A DNA stretch of 64,000 nucleotides from Eunapius fragilis. Its lineage: Eukaryota > Porifera > Demospongiae > Spongillida > Spongillidae. A program made the translations under genes and the position numbers. The stretch lies in NCBI GenBank assembly GCA_963681505.1, contig OY811980.1, positions 5,916,626 through 5,980,625 on the forward strand. Direction: 5' to 3'. How positions within the stretch are numbered: the stretch's first letter is position 1; each line of letters starts with the position of its first letter. Shown piece after piece: positions 38,001 through 49,116 of the stretch. Under the pieces are notes generated by a model. The model saw nothing but the letters and a program-made list of their open reading frames with translations, had not been told where the DNA came from and did no database searches.

Positions 38001-41000
38001 GGTATCATCACTGGTTACTCTGTGTACTGTAACATTTCTGCTAATCAAACATATCCAGAGCAACTGATTGAATCAAATGTATCCACCATTAGATCTATAG
38101 TCGATGGGACAACACTGGCAGTTACACTGACTGGACTTAATACATACACACAATATAGTTGTTATGTGACTGCTAACACATCAGTGGGAGAGGGAGGCCC
38201 TTCAGATATATCAACATCCAGTACAGTTGAAGGAAGTATGTTGTTCATTGAGCTTGGTAAGTTCACTTTATATACTGATACTTTTTTTTCCAGCCCCACC
38301 TCCTCCATATAACATTACTGCATACAATCAAAGTTCTACTGCAATTACTCTAAATTGGACACGCCCCCTGTTTCCCAATGGCATCATACTGATGTATGTG
38401 GTTGTGTACTACCTAGCAGAGAACACTAATGGAACCACTAACATCACCACACTGACCACATCACTAACTATAAGTGGACTTGCCTTCTATACCTTGTACA
38501 CCTTTGAAGTGAGTGTGGTGACCAGTGGAGGGACAAGTGCTTACAGTGATCCTGTTAGTCAGCTCACTTCAGAGGATGGTATGCATTGTGGGAGTGTGTA
38601 CTGCATCAACCTTTGACCTGCATACCATCAAACCATCCTAGCCCCCTCCCCTCCCCTCAATGTTGTGGCCTACAACACCAGCTCTACCTCCATCATGGTT
38701 ACCTGGCAACCACCCCAGTTCTCAAATGGCATCATCAGAGGCTACCAAGTGAACTACACACGTTCAGGAGGAGCTGAAACTACTTCTGTTGTGGATACAA
38801 ATGTTACCAACAGCACTCTCCTCAATGGCCTGTCTATTTACAAGGAATATTTCATTTCTGTGAGAGCCCTTACAGTAACCCTTGGCAACAGCAGTTCTGA
38901 TATCATGGTATCAACAAATGAAGATGGTATGTTTTGTGCACTACTTTAAAAGGATGTTATTGAATGATTGTACCATATACCACAGTGCCTGGTACTCCTA
39001 ATGCCCTGACCTCCTCAGTAGTCAATTCATCAGTGCTGTATGTCTCATGGGCAGAACCAACCATTCTCAATGGAATTATAACTAGTTATGATTTGCACTA
39101 TTCCATCAGTACTTTTGGTAATTGTACTACAAGTGGAACAAGTCAACGTATTCCTTCTGTACCAGGGCAGGCAACATACAATGCAACCTTGATTGATCTG
39201 GTTCCATTTGGCATGTATGCTCTGTGTGTGCAGGCCGCAACTAGGATTGGCCCTGGTGCTCTTACCACTGCTGTGGTCATCACTACAGACCCAGACATAT
39301 CCTCACCTCCCACTAACTTTACTGCCACTGCTGTCACCTCTACATCAATCAAGCTAACATGGGGATATCCACAGACTCCCCAAGGTCTCATTGCTGGGTA
39401 TCAGATAATGCACAATACTTCACTGTCATTCAACCCAGTGAACATTACCATCTCCACCAATGACAGCTCACAACAGTCCTACACGTTTAGTGGTCTCATT
39501 CCATACATGGCATACTCTTTTTCTGTGAGGGCATTTAACTACCTTATCAGACCCAGTGTATCAACCTCATTAATATATGGAAATTACTCTCAAGAGCTAT
39601 TTATTCAGACGTTGTGGGATGGTAAGTTGGAGCACTTATCACACAAAAGCACATACATGCACACACATGCACACACACACACACACACACACCACTATAA
39701 TATCATGCTGGGCATTTTTAAACAGTCACAGCATCACCACAACACTTTGGACTTACTGAAGTCTCTTCAAGTGTCCTTATGGCCAACTGGACACCTCCAT
39801 TCCCACCCTATGGGATTGTGACAGGCTACACAGTGTACTGTACAGTATCACAGAACCAGACCTATCCTGAACAGGTGCCAATTGGTAGTTCTACCCATAC
39901 TGTTATCAATGTGACCAGTCAGACTTCTGTATACCTGAGTGGCCTTCTTCCATTCACATTTTATCAGTGTTATGTCACTGCTAACACAAGTGCTGGAGAA
40001 GGTAGTCCTTCCATCACTGGCATATCTCAGACCAGTCAAGCAGGTGTGTGCATTTTTATGTATCTATAGTTCATGTCTTCATTGATGCCATACGTTTTCT
40101 CCAATTGTATAATTTTTTTCATTATGTGATTATGAAAGGCTTATACCAACCTGTACTTCATTGACATACTAATGGCATTTAAATATGCTTAAGTGCCATC
40201 GTACCATACTAGAAATTTGTCTTTGCTTCCATTCTTATGGTGTAACTGAAAGTCATGATTTTTTATTTCTCGCAGTATCATCCTCACCACTGAACTTCAC
40301 ACTGTACGCTGTTCCTGGGTCTCCAACTGCTCTCTATGCTGCATGGTCTGTACCCATACCAAGGAATGGAATCATCATTGGATACACTGTGTACTGTAAC
40401 ACTTCTATCAACCAATCATACCCTGAGCAAGTGGTTGGTCCAAACACTCCCACCATTAGATCTGTAGTGAATGGGACAACACTGGCTGTAACATTCAACA
40501 CAGGACTCAACCCATACACACAGTATAGTTGTTATGTGACTGCTAATACATCTTGTGGCCAAAGCAGCCCATCAGCTCTGGTCACTGCTTTAACTGCTCA
40601 ATCAGGTAATTATGCATTATCCAAAAGCGATAATTCTATGGAAATATGAATGTGATCAAATTCATTATATGCTACATTTCAAACGTTTTTCAGTTCCTAC
40701 ATCACCTCAGCACCTTTCTCTGTCTCCTATTTTGGATCTAAATAACCTCTCGGCCAATTGGTCTATACCCATACCAAGGAATGGTATCATCACTGGATAC
40801 ACTGTGTACTGTAACACTTCTATTGACCAATCATACCCTGAGCAAGTGATTGGACCAAATGTGCCCACCATTAGATCTGTTGTGAATGGGACAACACTGG
40901 CTGTAACATTCAACACAGGACTCAGCCCATACACACAATATTGTTGTTATGTGACTGCTAATACATCAGCAGGAGAGGGTCACCAATCAAATGTTGTCAC

Positions 41001-44000
41001 TGCTAGAACTGGAGAAACAAGTGAGAAACAATTTATCATCAAATAATTAGTTTTGGATTCATTATAAATGCATTAGAATAGCTGGAAGTCAAATTAGTTT
41101 ATTGTGTGGTCAACTGTTTATTTGCTCAAAGAAAACTTGCAGATGAATTATTAACTTACCATGTTGAACTACGTAATTATTTCAGATGAAAATTAACCCT
41201 TACTACACAATCTTACTCAAGGTACACTCATTACAATCTGATATCCTAGACCTTCATATGCAGTGCAATATTCCATTTTGGTGAGGTGCACAACTCGACT
41301 GATTAGTTAGATAATAGTCCCATTAATGATTTCAGTTTTTTTTTAAGTCTACTATCCGTGTATATATTTGTCTCTTTCAAATCCTATCATTGCAACTAAT
41401 AACAGGTTTTTCTTTCAGGTCCTAGTGCTGCACCTATCAAAGTGTCTGCCATTACACTTGCACCAACTTCAGTCAATGTCAGTTGGGAACAGATACCTAA
41501 TATATCAAGGAATGGTATCCTCATAGCCTATGAAGTGAGATATACATGGCCCTTGGACAATGGACAGACTGGTGTCAGCTATAGGAACACCAGTGGTGCT
41601 CCAAATCATCTAGTACTGAATATGCTCCAGGAGTGTGTGCAGTACAACATTTCAGTGAGAGCATACACAAGCAAAGGTCCTGGACCATTTAGTGGACCAG
41701 TTGTCGATTCATCCCTTAACAGTGAGTCCTGTCTCTGTTCTAAAGTGGGAAACCTGTATGACCTACATGACCCCCACAGCATATGCTGAGGTCCCACAAC
41801 CTCCAGAGGTTCCATCAAGTGCCCTCACTGCTACCTCTGCCAATCTCACTTGGAGCTGTCCTCTGGAAAAGAACTATTCAGTCATTTCATACTCTGTTAA
41901 TGTAACTGTTAATGATCCCAGCTCTGTTGATGCAGACTGTGTAAATGGTCAGAATCAAAGTTTCTTCATTACAGTACCTGGAAGCCAACGATACATAGCT
42001 CTCAAAGATATGTCACTTGGTAGGTGGCCTAACATGTCTCTACTTATAAATGTTGATACCCAATGTTCCCACAGTGCCATTCACTTCTTACTCATTTGTT
42101 GTGTTGGTAAACACAACTGAAGGAGAAGGAGAATTCTCCATGCCTCAATCATTCACCACCCTACAGGCTCCTCCTTCTTCCCCTCTCAATATTAGTGTCA
42201 GTGACCTCAGCTACAGCAGTCTGTTGGTGTCATGGAGTCCTCCATCATGTAGTAATGGAATCATATTAGGATACATGGTGAGGCTTATGAGAAATGACAT
42301 ATAAAATGCTGTATTAATTACTAATGTATCTAGGTGACCTACAGACTGTCAAATGGCATTCCAGCAAGGTCTTCGGGGGTTTCAAATACCACTGTGTTAA
42401 TTCAAAACCTCTTCAATTATACCCAATACACAATCTTTGTGTGTGCTTTTACCATTAGTGGATGTGGTCCTAACACCTCTATAAATGCAACAACCCTTCA
42501 TGGTAACTTGCTATCTATATTAACATTACTTATGGCAATTATTTCAGGTATTATTCCAAATAGCACCGACCACAGATCCATCGGTTATATATCTCAGGAT
42601 ATCCACACTAACCAACGTTGATAATCATCAAAATGATGCTGCTGTCTTAAAGTTTCAAGATGAGGTAACCTAGTATTTGACAGAATCTTAAGATTGGTAC
42701 ATGCGCTCCATTATCAGATAGCAATGATAGCAAATGTCAGTCTTCAGGAGAATGGCATAAATGGAATATTTCCTTTGGGGGCACTGTGCACTTCTGTGCA
42801 AAGGTAAAATCAACATGTTGATGTGGTTATTTACCTCATGAGCACTTTGTATTAGGTGTCCAAATGATGTCACTACTGGATCATATAGGATTGAATGCAA
42901 TATTTTGATTTTTCTGAAATTGACATCCACTGAGATAGCCATGTTTGTACAGTCATTTAAATCTCAAAGCATCACCAGCAGAGCAATTGTTCTAGGAGAT
43001 AGTGCACAAGTTATATCAGGTTTATTTTAACATTATATTATCAATCAATCATATATGATTCTACTGTGGTTAATCCTTTACAGCAAACAGATTTTGCAGT
43101 TGTGCTCTGGACGTGGCCAACAGAGGAGGGACATACAGCTGGCCAGAGGCAGTGGATGGTCAGACTGTGTCTCAAATGTGTCAGTATGGTGTAGTTGGCC
43201 AAAATGTAACACGGTACTGTAATGGACAGATCTGGACAGAGGATGCTTCTATATGCCCCACAGTGGTGACCAAGCAGTTCAAGGAACTAGGATCAGTTAT
43301 ACAAAATGTGAAGTTTTTTGAAAATCTTTGTACAGTACTTACTTTTATCTATGCTCACCAGCAAACCATCAGCTCAGAAAATGTGGTAAATGTAACATCA
43401 CAGTTACAGACTGTAGTGTCTCAAGCTTCGGAGGTGGTGGACCAAAGTAGTTCAAACCTGGCTGTTGTGACAAATGTCTTCACTCAAATTGCCAACATAT
43501 CATCACCATCTGTTCCTGTGCAGCCAGAGGTACGTGACAAGCAAGCCAGTACGTGTGTTTTGAACTTACATTTATATCTCATCAGACCATCACCAATGTT
43601 GTTACAGTCCTAAGCAGTATCCAATCTTGGCCACCAATGGTGCTGGAAAGAAGTGGTTCAATGTAATTACAATTTATTAAAATATCTTACCATTTTAAAA
43701 CAATCCATATTTCCAGAATTGTTAAGTCATTTGAAAACATTGCTTCAAGTCTTGTTGAGCAAGAAAATTTCACATCTTTCGTTTCTATAAAAAACCAGAC
43801 AACACTTGTTGCTCAAAAGGTTTGACTGTAATGAAATACAAAAGTTGTGGTCATGCAGTAATCCTGCCAACCAGATTCCTCTAGCTAACCTTACCGTTGA
43901 GGGAACCAGCTTTAGCTTTTCCTCACAAGACGTTGGAAATAGTAGCCTGGAAGAAACAAGAAACACTTCCAGTGTCTCCACTACTCCTGCATCCACTGCA

Positions 44001-45901
44001 TCAGTTTTCCTGCCACCATCATTGTTCAAATCCTTAAATAACAGTCGTGTTGGACTTGTTTTCTCTATCTATCGCACAGCATCTTTTTTCCCACTAGCTA
44101 ATTCTTCAAACAGCACCATGATAGCATCTCTCGTCCTTGGTGCAACAATTGTGGCAGAAAGTGATACCTCATTTGGAAACCTTTCGACCCCAGCTCTATT
44201 CATGTTCACTGTTCCTAGCAAAGTAAGACCATTTCAAAAATTTTGAGCAGAGTTTGATTGACCATTACTGAATGGCAGAATTATTCAAGATATGACTGTG
44301 TCAGTTGGAACTTTAGTGCAGCAGGTACAGTGAGGGAGGGGAGAGAATGACGGAGGAAGGAGGGGGTATTAATGATCAGATTGGTAGGGAATTGTGGAAG
44401 AAGGGACAAGTCCTATGGAATGAAAAGGAACATCACTTATAAAAATGCATAATTATCCATCAGGAGGGAGAGGTAATTGGACTACAGAGGGATGCATCAC
44501 CAACATGAGCAACACTTCAAATAGCCAAATACAGTGTCAATGCTCACACCTCACCAACTTTGCCATTTTAGTGGTAAGGTTACTCTGTGGTCATACCCAG
44601 CACTCTTACTTTGATCATTGCATGACATATCAAGCAGAATCAGACCTGAACCTCCAAGTACACCTGTTCAAAGAGCATTGGAAGTAATCACCTTTGTTGG
44701 AGTGTCACTGTCTCTTCTTGGACTGGTGGCAACAATTATGAGCCTAACACTTATAAAGTAAGTTAATGTAAAATATTTGGTTAATTAATATAGTTACCTA
44801 CGTGTGTCACAATGCAAAACTTAGGAAGCAGAGAGAGAAGGATGTCTCCAAGTTCCATGTTCAGCTGTGCTGTGCCCTCATTGGTATGCTGTTGGTGTTT
44901 GTGATTGGAATTGACAGGACAGAGAACTATGGAGGCTGCGTGACTGTGTCAGTGTTGGTCCACTACTTCACCTTGGTGGCCGTGATGTGGATGGGGGTGG
45001 AGGCCTTGCTGATGTTCCAGAAGCTTGTCCTTGTGTTTTTCCAGATCACCACGCGATACATCATCATTCTATCTCTTGTCTGTTGGGGTATGCTGTAGAT
45101 GATTTCGGGTTACAGTATATTATATTTTCAACCTTTCAGTGACACCATTGGTTCCCGTAATTATTCCACTAGCCATGGATCGAAATCTGCTTGTCAAACG
45201 TGACGCACCGTATGGATAGTAAGCTAACCGCGTGGTTGCATGTGCACTTGTCATTCCGCTGATATCTTCCCCACCACAATAGCTGCTTCATTAGTAATGT
45301 CACTGTGTTCTTTGCCGCATTCTTGGGACCGATTCTTCTCATGCTTGCCTTCAATGCTGTCATATTCGTTATCGTGATTGTGGTACTAATTAAGCACGCG
45401 CTGAAACGATCAAGCGACCACAACAAGATTTCTGGTTCCATTCAACTGATGATAAACATCATTAGTGTATTCGTCCTATTTGGCCTTACCTGGATCTTTG
45501 GGGCACTTACCATCTTGAAAGCTGACCAGGTTTTCCAGATTGTGTTCACCTTGATAAACTCGTTCCAAGGTTTCTTAATATTCATTTTCTTTTGCGCCCT
45601 GAATAAGGAAGTTCGTCTCTCGTGGTTACAGCTTCTAAGGCCTCGTGACAAGAAATATATATGGTCTCTATCTTCAACACGACCATCAACTAAGCTGAGT
45701 CTGATGACTCGCGGAACAATTTTAGGCAAACCTGATACCGATGAAACTGTCTTTACTGAAGAAATAAAAGCGCTCGGACCCACCGCGAAGCTCACCCGCA
45801 CTTTATCACTTCATAAGCGTCACATGGAGGAAGTGGTGACAGTGACATTCGACGAAGGGCAAAGTGGTGAAGATGTTGAGCTGAATTTGTCAGGTCGCTG
45901 A
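24733..45901 (+). CDS. Giant FN3-repeat adhesion G-protein-coupled receptor
   Basis: A multi-exon gene of about 38 exons and roughly 3,870 codons as seen. About 29 FN3 domains form the ectodomain, then a short SEA-like or linker segment, a hormone-receptor motif, a GAIN domain, a GPS cleavage site and a seven-transmembrane domain of the adhesion (B2) class. The stop is TGA at 45899-45901. Nearly all FN3 exons are phase 1-1 and encode whole domains. The N-terminus and signal peptide are not seen, so more exons may lie upstream or in the gap. One junction (42664 to 42684) is out of phase as read. The protein probably acts at the cell surface in adhesion or recognition. It could be two or more genes, but no intervening start or stop was found. 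Confidence 0.75.
26035..27333 (+). repeat. Long non-coding spacer, copy 1
   Basis: A 1.3 kb intron-like spacer shared with 31232-32814 and, inverted, with 1881-3300. It ends in a GT-rich patch and the CCCCACAG acceptor of the next exon. The ORFs in it differ among copies, so it is not coding. Confidence 0.65.
27334..27945 (+). CDS. Two-FN3-domain exon, unit 1
   Basis: 612 bases, phase 1-1, donor GTGAGT after GATGGCT. It encodes two FN3 domains in one exon (VSWTPPSVTNGTIMKYDLFY, then LTWWYPTTPRGLIQGYLIVY). It is nearly identical to 32815-33426 and to the inverted 1269-1880. Confidence 0.9.
28548..28990 (+). pseudogene. Decayed two-FN3 exon, copy 1
   Basis: The sequence still aligns with the intact two-FN3 exon (VTNG-, then a PDI- and ISV-type end, NISVRTYNF) but has stops and indels. 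The same relict lies at 34020-34465 and, inverted, at about 230-700. It was already dead before the segment was duplicated. Confidence 0.65.
29268..31231 (+). CDS. FN3 exons, unit 2: 29268-29585, 29798-30124, 30240-30566, 30902-31231
   Basis: Four single-FN3 exons of 318, 327, 327 and 330 bases, phase 1-1. Exons 1 and 2 are close copies of those in unit 1, with near-identical introns. The fourth (SVNWSVPIPRNGIIIGYTVY, ending ALGLARTVDAG) has no separate counterpart in unit 1. A 20-base C run (30661-30680) lies in the intron before it. Confidence 0.88.
31232..32814 (+). repeat. Long non-coding spacer, copy 2
   Basis: Same spacer as 26035-27333, lengthened by the MITE at 31507-31757. Not coding. 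Confidence 0.65.
31507..31757. mobile_element. 251-bp MITE with AAAT duplication
   Basis: Ends are GGGGCAGTGCAAGAGAAA and the inverse, TTTCTCTTGCACTGCCCC. AAAT flanks both sides (31503-31506 and 31758-31761). The matching place in unit 1 (about 26305) has one AAAT and no insert. A related end occurs at 18098. Confidence 0.9.
32815..33426 (+). CDS. Two-FN3-domain exon, unit 2
   Basis: 612 bases, phase 1-1, open throughout. It differs from 27334-27945 by a few substitutions only and has the same acceptor and GTGAGT donor. Confidence 0.9.
34020..34465 (+). pseudogene. Decayed two-FN3 exon, copy 2
   Basis: The second tandem copy of the relict at 28548-28990, with most of the same stops. It confirms that the relict was duplicated as part of the 5.5 kb unit. 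Confidence 0.6.
34743..36014 (+). CDS. FN3 exons, unit 3 start: 34743-35060 and 35688-36014
   Basis: Two phase 1-1 FN3 exons of 318 and 327 bases, homologous to the first two exons of units 1 and 2. The intron between them (35061-35687) is about 400 bases longer than in the other units and holds a G-rich patch near 35150-35178; nothing coding was seen in it. Confidence 0.87.
36077..37398 (+). CDS. FN3 exons: 36077-36361, 36425-36709, 36772-37398
   Basis: Two single-FN3 exons of 285 bases (LNWTRPLFPNGIIQMYEVVY; VTWQPPQFQNGIIRGYQVNY) and a 627-base exon with two FN3 domains (VSWAEPTILNGIITSYDLYY; LTWGYPQTPQGLISGYQIMH). All are phase 1-1 with introns of only 62-63 bases. The block is duplicated at 38294-39621. 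Confidence 0.9.
37459..38235 (+). CDS. FN3 exons: 37459-37776 and 37909-38235
   Basis: Two phase 1-1 FN3 exons (318 and 327 bases) of the same two types as at 34743 and 35688. The second is the most diverged of its type (LIESNVSTIRSIVDGTT). Confidence 0.88.
38294..39621 (+). CDS. FN3 exons: 38294-38578, 38642-38926, 38986-39621
   Basis: A tandem copy of the 36077-37398 block, offset by about 2.2 kb, with exons of 285, 285 and 636 bases, all phase 1-1. A (CA)n microsatellite lies in the following intron near 39657-39690. Confidence 0.9.
39726..41020 (+). CDS. FN3 exons: 39726-40043, 40276-40605, 40694-41020
   Basis: Three phase 1-1 FN3 exons of 318, 330 and 327 bases. The first lacks the usual MPLNFQLS start and instead reads VTASPQHFGLTEVSSSV before the shared ANWTPP core. 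The others carry the PIPRNGII and NQSYPEQV/DQSYPEQV words. Confidence 0.88.
41419..42502 (+). CDS. Membrane-proximal FN3 exons: 41419-41721, 41780-42019, 42075-42277, 42334-42502
   Basis: More diverged FN3 sequence, and here domains are split between exons. 41419-41721 is one domain (VNVSWEQIPNISRNGILIAY). 41780-42019 plus the start of 42075-42277 make a second (VVLVNTTEGEGEFS). The rest plus 42334-42502 make a third (LLVSWSPPSCSNGIILGYM, then VTYRLSNG). Junctions are phase 1, 1, 0 and 1. The 42075 exon recurs in the pseudogene at 50457. Confidence 0.85.
42564..43307 (+). CDS. Linker and hormone-receptor motif: 42564-42664, 42684-42803, 42856-43019, 43084-43307
   Basis: The first three exons encode a stretch not clearly recognised (TTDPSVIYLRISTLTNVD; then CPNDVTTGSYRIECNILIFL), possibly SEA-like. 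The last encodes a hormone-receptor domain (RGGTYSWPEAVDGQTV, CQYG, VTRYCNGQIW, C). The join 42664 to 42684 is phase 0 while the frame needed later requires phase 2, so there is a one-base indel, an unseen micro-exon or a different splice site. Confidence 0.7.
43362..44573 (+). CDS. GAIN domain and GPS: 43362-43529, 43586-43662, 43717-43819, 43875-44222, 44279-44324, 44464-44573
   Basis: Helical first part (VTSQLQTVVSQASEVVD), then the beta part (GLVFSIYRTASFFPLA; STPALFMFTVP). The GPS has the two Trp/Cys signatures (DCVSWNFS; NWTTEGC) and the cleavage site CQCSHLTNFAILV, predicted between Leu and Thr. Autoproteolysis there is known for adhesion-GPCRs and is inferred here from the intact HLT. 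Confidence 0.85.
44638..45901 (+). CDS. Seven-transmembrane domain and tail: 44638-44757, 44825-45087, 45140-45218, 45283-45901
   Basis: TM1 VSLSLLGLVATIMSLTLI; TM2 around CCALIGMLLVFVIGI; TM3 VLVHYFTLVAVMWMGVEALL; TM4 IIILSLVCWG; TM5 FFAAFLGPILLMLAFNAVIF; TM6 with the class-typical FGLTWIFGALT; TM7 NSFQGFLIFIFFCALN. A tail of about 90 residues follows with Ser/Thr and acidic patches. The 45283 exon contains TM5-TM7 and the stop. The acceptor of the TM1 exon is uncertain by a few bases. Confidence 0.9.
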
Positions 45902-46407
45902 GCTATTAGCTATGACTGAAAAACTGCTGCCCGTCGTTAAAATTTTACTCTTTTTGCTAGTTCTGTGTGATATGCATGGTACATGAGTATGTTACTGTCG
46001 CATGTAGTGCTTTATTCTGTGCAGTGTTGACATGACTATGCAAACAGGTGCATGTGCTTTAAGTATAGGTATAGCGAATATGAATATCATTACAAACACG
46101 CGACCCGCGTTTATAATGAGACTCCTGACTATATATCGGATCATTTAGCTAGCCGTTGTAATCGAACGAGAAGACGAAAGTGAGTAATTTCATCGTTTGT
46201 TTTATGCCATCGGCACAAAACCGCGCGGTTGTAGAGGACAAAGGGTACTGCCCGTCTTCGTACCCAGTCCCTGAATTTATCCTCCTTCTTGACCACGCAT
46301 AACTCAGGATAGGAACACAATTTCACCAATAGCTTCAGAATTGGCTGGAACAGTGTCTATTGTAATCTAATAGTCGATTGTATATTGTATCGTTAGATTT
46401 GGGCCGT
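45902..46407. other. 3' flank of the receptor; no gene seen
   Basis: This contains the likely 3' UTR. No clear AATAAA was identified. The last four bases (CCGT, 46404-46407) are the left copy of the Ginger-like target duplication. Confidence 0.5.
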
Positions 46408-46828
46408 TGTCGGAGCAGATTCTGTCCCCCCGCAGATTCTGTCCCCCCGGACATAATCTACTAGCGGAAATTGTCCCCCACGGACATAATCCGCTAGCAG
46501 ATATTGTCCCCCTTCCGCAGATATTCTCTCTCTTCCCCCCCCCCCCCGGCCGGCCTCCAACCCATGCTTGGCCGTCCCGGTTTTTTTTGTTGGTGTCAGG
46601 TCCTATAAGCCCCGCCCGCTTTTTGCATCGAGCCAGTTTAGCACACACATACCCTCCCCCCTCCCCCCTCCCCCTTCAGTCCCGCAGTGCTATCAATCTA
46701 CCTCCCCGCCATGCAGACGTCCTGGCTGCGGCCCTGAATATTATCCCCTCCGCCCTTCTAAGTTGCACGTGGTGCGCTTTGCAGCTGCTATTATTCGCTA
46801 TTAGCTTTCAGTAGTCAGCTGCAGCATT

Positions 46829-48945
46829 ATGGATGAAGAAGAGTACGATGCCATTTTCAGCTTTCTGGAGTATGGTACTAGCTTAGTTACCCCTCTGCAT
46901 GGCATCACATGGACCTAAAGCGAGCTCAAGTGTGTGGACTATGCGGTCGATAGCGGCGTATAACTGTACCGCAAAAAGGATAAATTAAGAAAGAGGGAAA
47001 ATTGAATATCTTCAAGTTCCTAGAGGCATAGAAGAAATAGAACGAATCCTTCATTCATGCCATACGTCCAAAGAAAGTGAGTATGACTGCAGTGCACGTA
47101 TACGTACGCATGGGGGCTCGGTTATCGAATTAGTACTTCATGATCGACCAACTATGTACAGCTTATGCATTAGTCTTGGTCTTTACGCATGAAAGCTGAT
47201 TTTATACAATGCACGCGTGTAAACGGTTGGTAGATTATCAACGTCGATAACCAAGCGCCCGAAAAGTGTCCGAGGATTAACACTGACTCAAGCTAGGATC
47301 GATCCAATAATCATAATAGCGCTTTTTATACAGGGTCTTTGCAAAAGAGCGCAACGCTAATGACATTAATAGGATTGTCAATCTAGATGAATTTATGAAC
47401 CTACAATAACCACGTTTAGTCAAATACGAACCGCATTGTTAAAATTTGTTTATCTTTAGCCGTTCAAAAGATAAAATCAAATAGCTTGCAATTAACTAAA
47501 CTGACAAAACAATGTACGACAACTTTTAATTAATAACGTGATTTATAAACTGCAAAATAGAATTGATGAGACTTTGAAAAAGTTGATTGGCGTTTTACTA
47601 GTTAATATTCAAAACAACAAATCAAACTTGAAAAAGCTATATGACCACTACGTTTTTATTAACTTTGAGTTTTAATAACGCACCATTAAATAATCCATAA
47701 CCAAATCAAGTAGTGTTTTGTACTTCATTTTATACTGGAATAATTTATGATGGTTATTAAAAATATATACCACATAACAGCTTCAACCTTAATAACTTTA
47801 AAGCAAACGATGGTCTTAAATGTGAATAACTCACTATTGAACCTAGGAACAATCAGTACTGTTCCACCGTATATCCAGATCGTGTGTTACTTATTATTAG
47901 TTATTAAAATCAATTGTTGCAAACCACAATCTTGAATAACTTTGTTAATAGAGGGCTTTGAATATTTTGATTTATGAGGGATTTGATTCAGTTACTTAAC
48001 CGCTTATAGTAATTGAAATCTAATTGGATTTGCCTAACATTTTTAAAGAAATCAAGCAGTTAATTAATTTCAATCCTGAGTTATAGTAGTTTTAAAGCGT
48101 TGCGTTCTTTCGCAAACACCCTGTATGTAGGTGGACACCTGGGAACAAGAGAAAATTAAGGTTTCATCGACGTTCTTCTGGAAGACGCAGATGAAAGATG
48201 TATACATGTAGGTGCATGAGTTCGTTAAGACGTGCGATGTTTGCCAAAACGCCAATGGTGCCAAGTTTATGAAGACCGTACCCCTCTGCATCCCATATAC
48301 CTATATACAACCTAGTTTTTGACATCAAGTTACTTGCACTCAAGACTACAATAAGTTAATGCATGCATGTATCAATTTAGGTTGGAATAGACCTGATTGG
48401 TCCTCTCTCAAAAACTGAACGAGGTAATTGTTACATCATCACCTTAGTTGATTACTTTACTAAGTGGCCTGAGGCTGAGCCTATAGCTGACAAGACTGCA
48501 AGAATAGTTGCTGAGTTTCTGCATAAGATTATATGCAGGAAAATGTATATGAATCCTTAATTCAGTTTCATATAAGGCTATAAGCATATCATAACATGTA
48601 ACTTCTTTACAGGTATGGTTGCACCAATGTCACCATATCAGATCAAGGACGTGAGTTTATGAACAGAGTCAATGCAGTACTGTTTCAATTAACAGGAACT
48701 GAACACAGGATAATCTGCAGCATATACCATCCTCAAACAAATGGTTTGGTATAATCCGGCAAACACTGCAACGATCCCTCAGGATATTTATGTTTATTGA
48801 GCGTGTCTGATGCCTGACACCGCTTACGGAGACTTGGTGCAATGTGACACCTGTCACAAATGGTTCCTTATCAAATGTGTTGGTATTATCACACTTCCCA
48901 ACATTGCATGAGGACAAATGGTGTTGCTCTTCCTGTGTATGTGAC
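46829..48945 (+). pseudogene. Ginger-type integrase with PHD finger, decayed
   Basis: From ATG 46829 (MDEEEYDAIFSFLEYG), then an H2C2 zinc-binding region split by an intron (EIERILHSCHTSKE; GGHLGT; FVKTCDVCQNANGAKF). The DDE core follows in exons near 48381 (VGIDLIGPLSKTERGN, LVDYFTKWPEAEPIA) and 48614-48752 (TISDQGREFMNRVN, IYHPQTNGLV). A PHD-finger-like segment comes next (LVQCDTCHKWFLIKCVGI, near 48835-48900). Stops within the N-terminal exon, a TAG in the zinc region and frame changes show it is inactive. The introns set it apart from ordinary gypsy pol. It could instead be a host-captured integrase, but the terminal repeats favour a transposon. Confidence 0.8.
47331..48123. mobile_element. 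793-bp MITE nested in the Ginger-like element
   Basis: Ends are CAGGGTCTTTGCAAAAGAGC and the inverse, ending GCGTTGCGTTCTTTCGCAAA then CACCCTG. TATA and TATG flank it, consistent with a TA duplication. The interior is very AT-rich and non-coding. It lies in the intron of the integrase zinc region. Confidence 0.8.
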
Positions 48946-49116
48946 TGAGATACTGATTTATCGTTGGATTGAACCATTTCCAGCTTTTCTTGTAAAATTA
49001 ATATGTATCTGAGCGTTTGGCGACCATTTCACCATACGAAGCTGCATGCTTACACGCTCAGCTCGCTAATCAAACGCAATGTTGGGGGAAGGGGGGGGGG
49101 GGGGGGGGGTACCCCT

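Noticed and set aside
36831-39391. Minus-strand ORFs inside the FN3 array (for example 36929-37177 and 39143-39391)
   Set aside because: Shadows of plus-strand FN3 exons; they lack domain features and recur only because the exons are duplicated.
46829-48945. Ordinary gypsy retrotransposon
   Set aside because: No LTRs, protease or reverse transcriptase are seen; the integrase is intron-split and enclosed by inverted terminal repeats with a 4-bp duplication.
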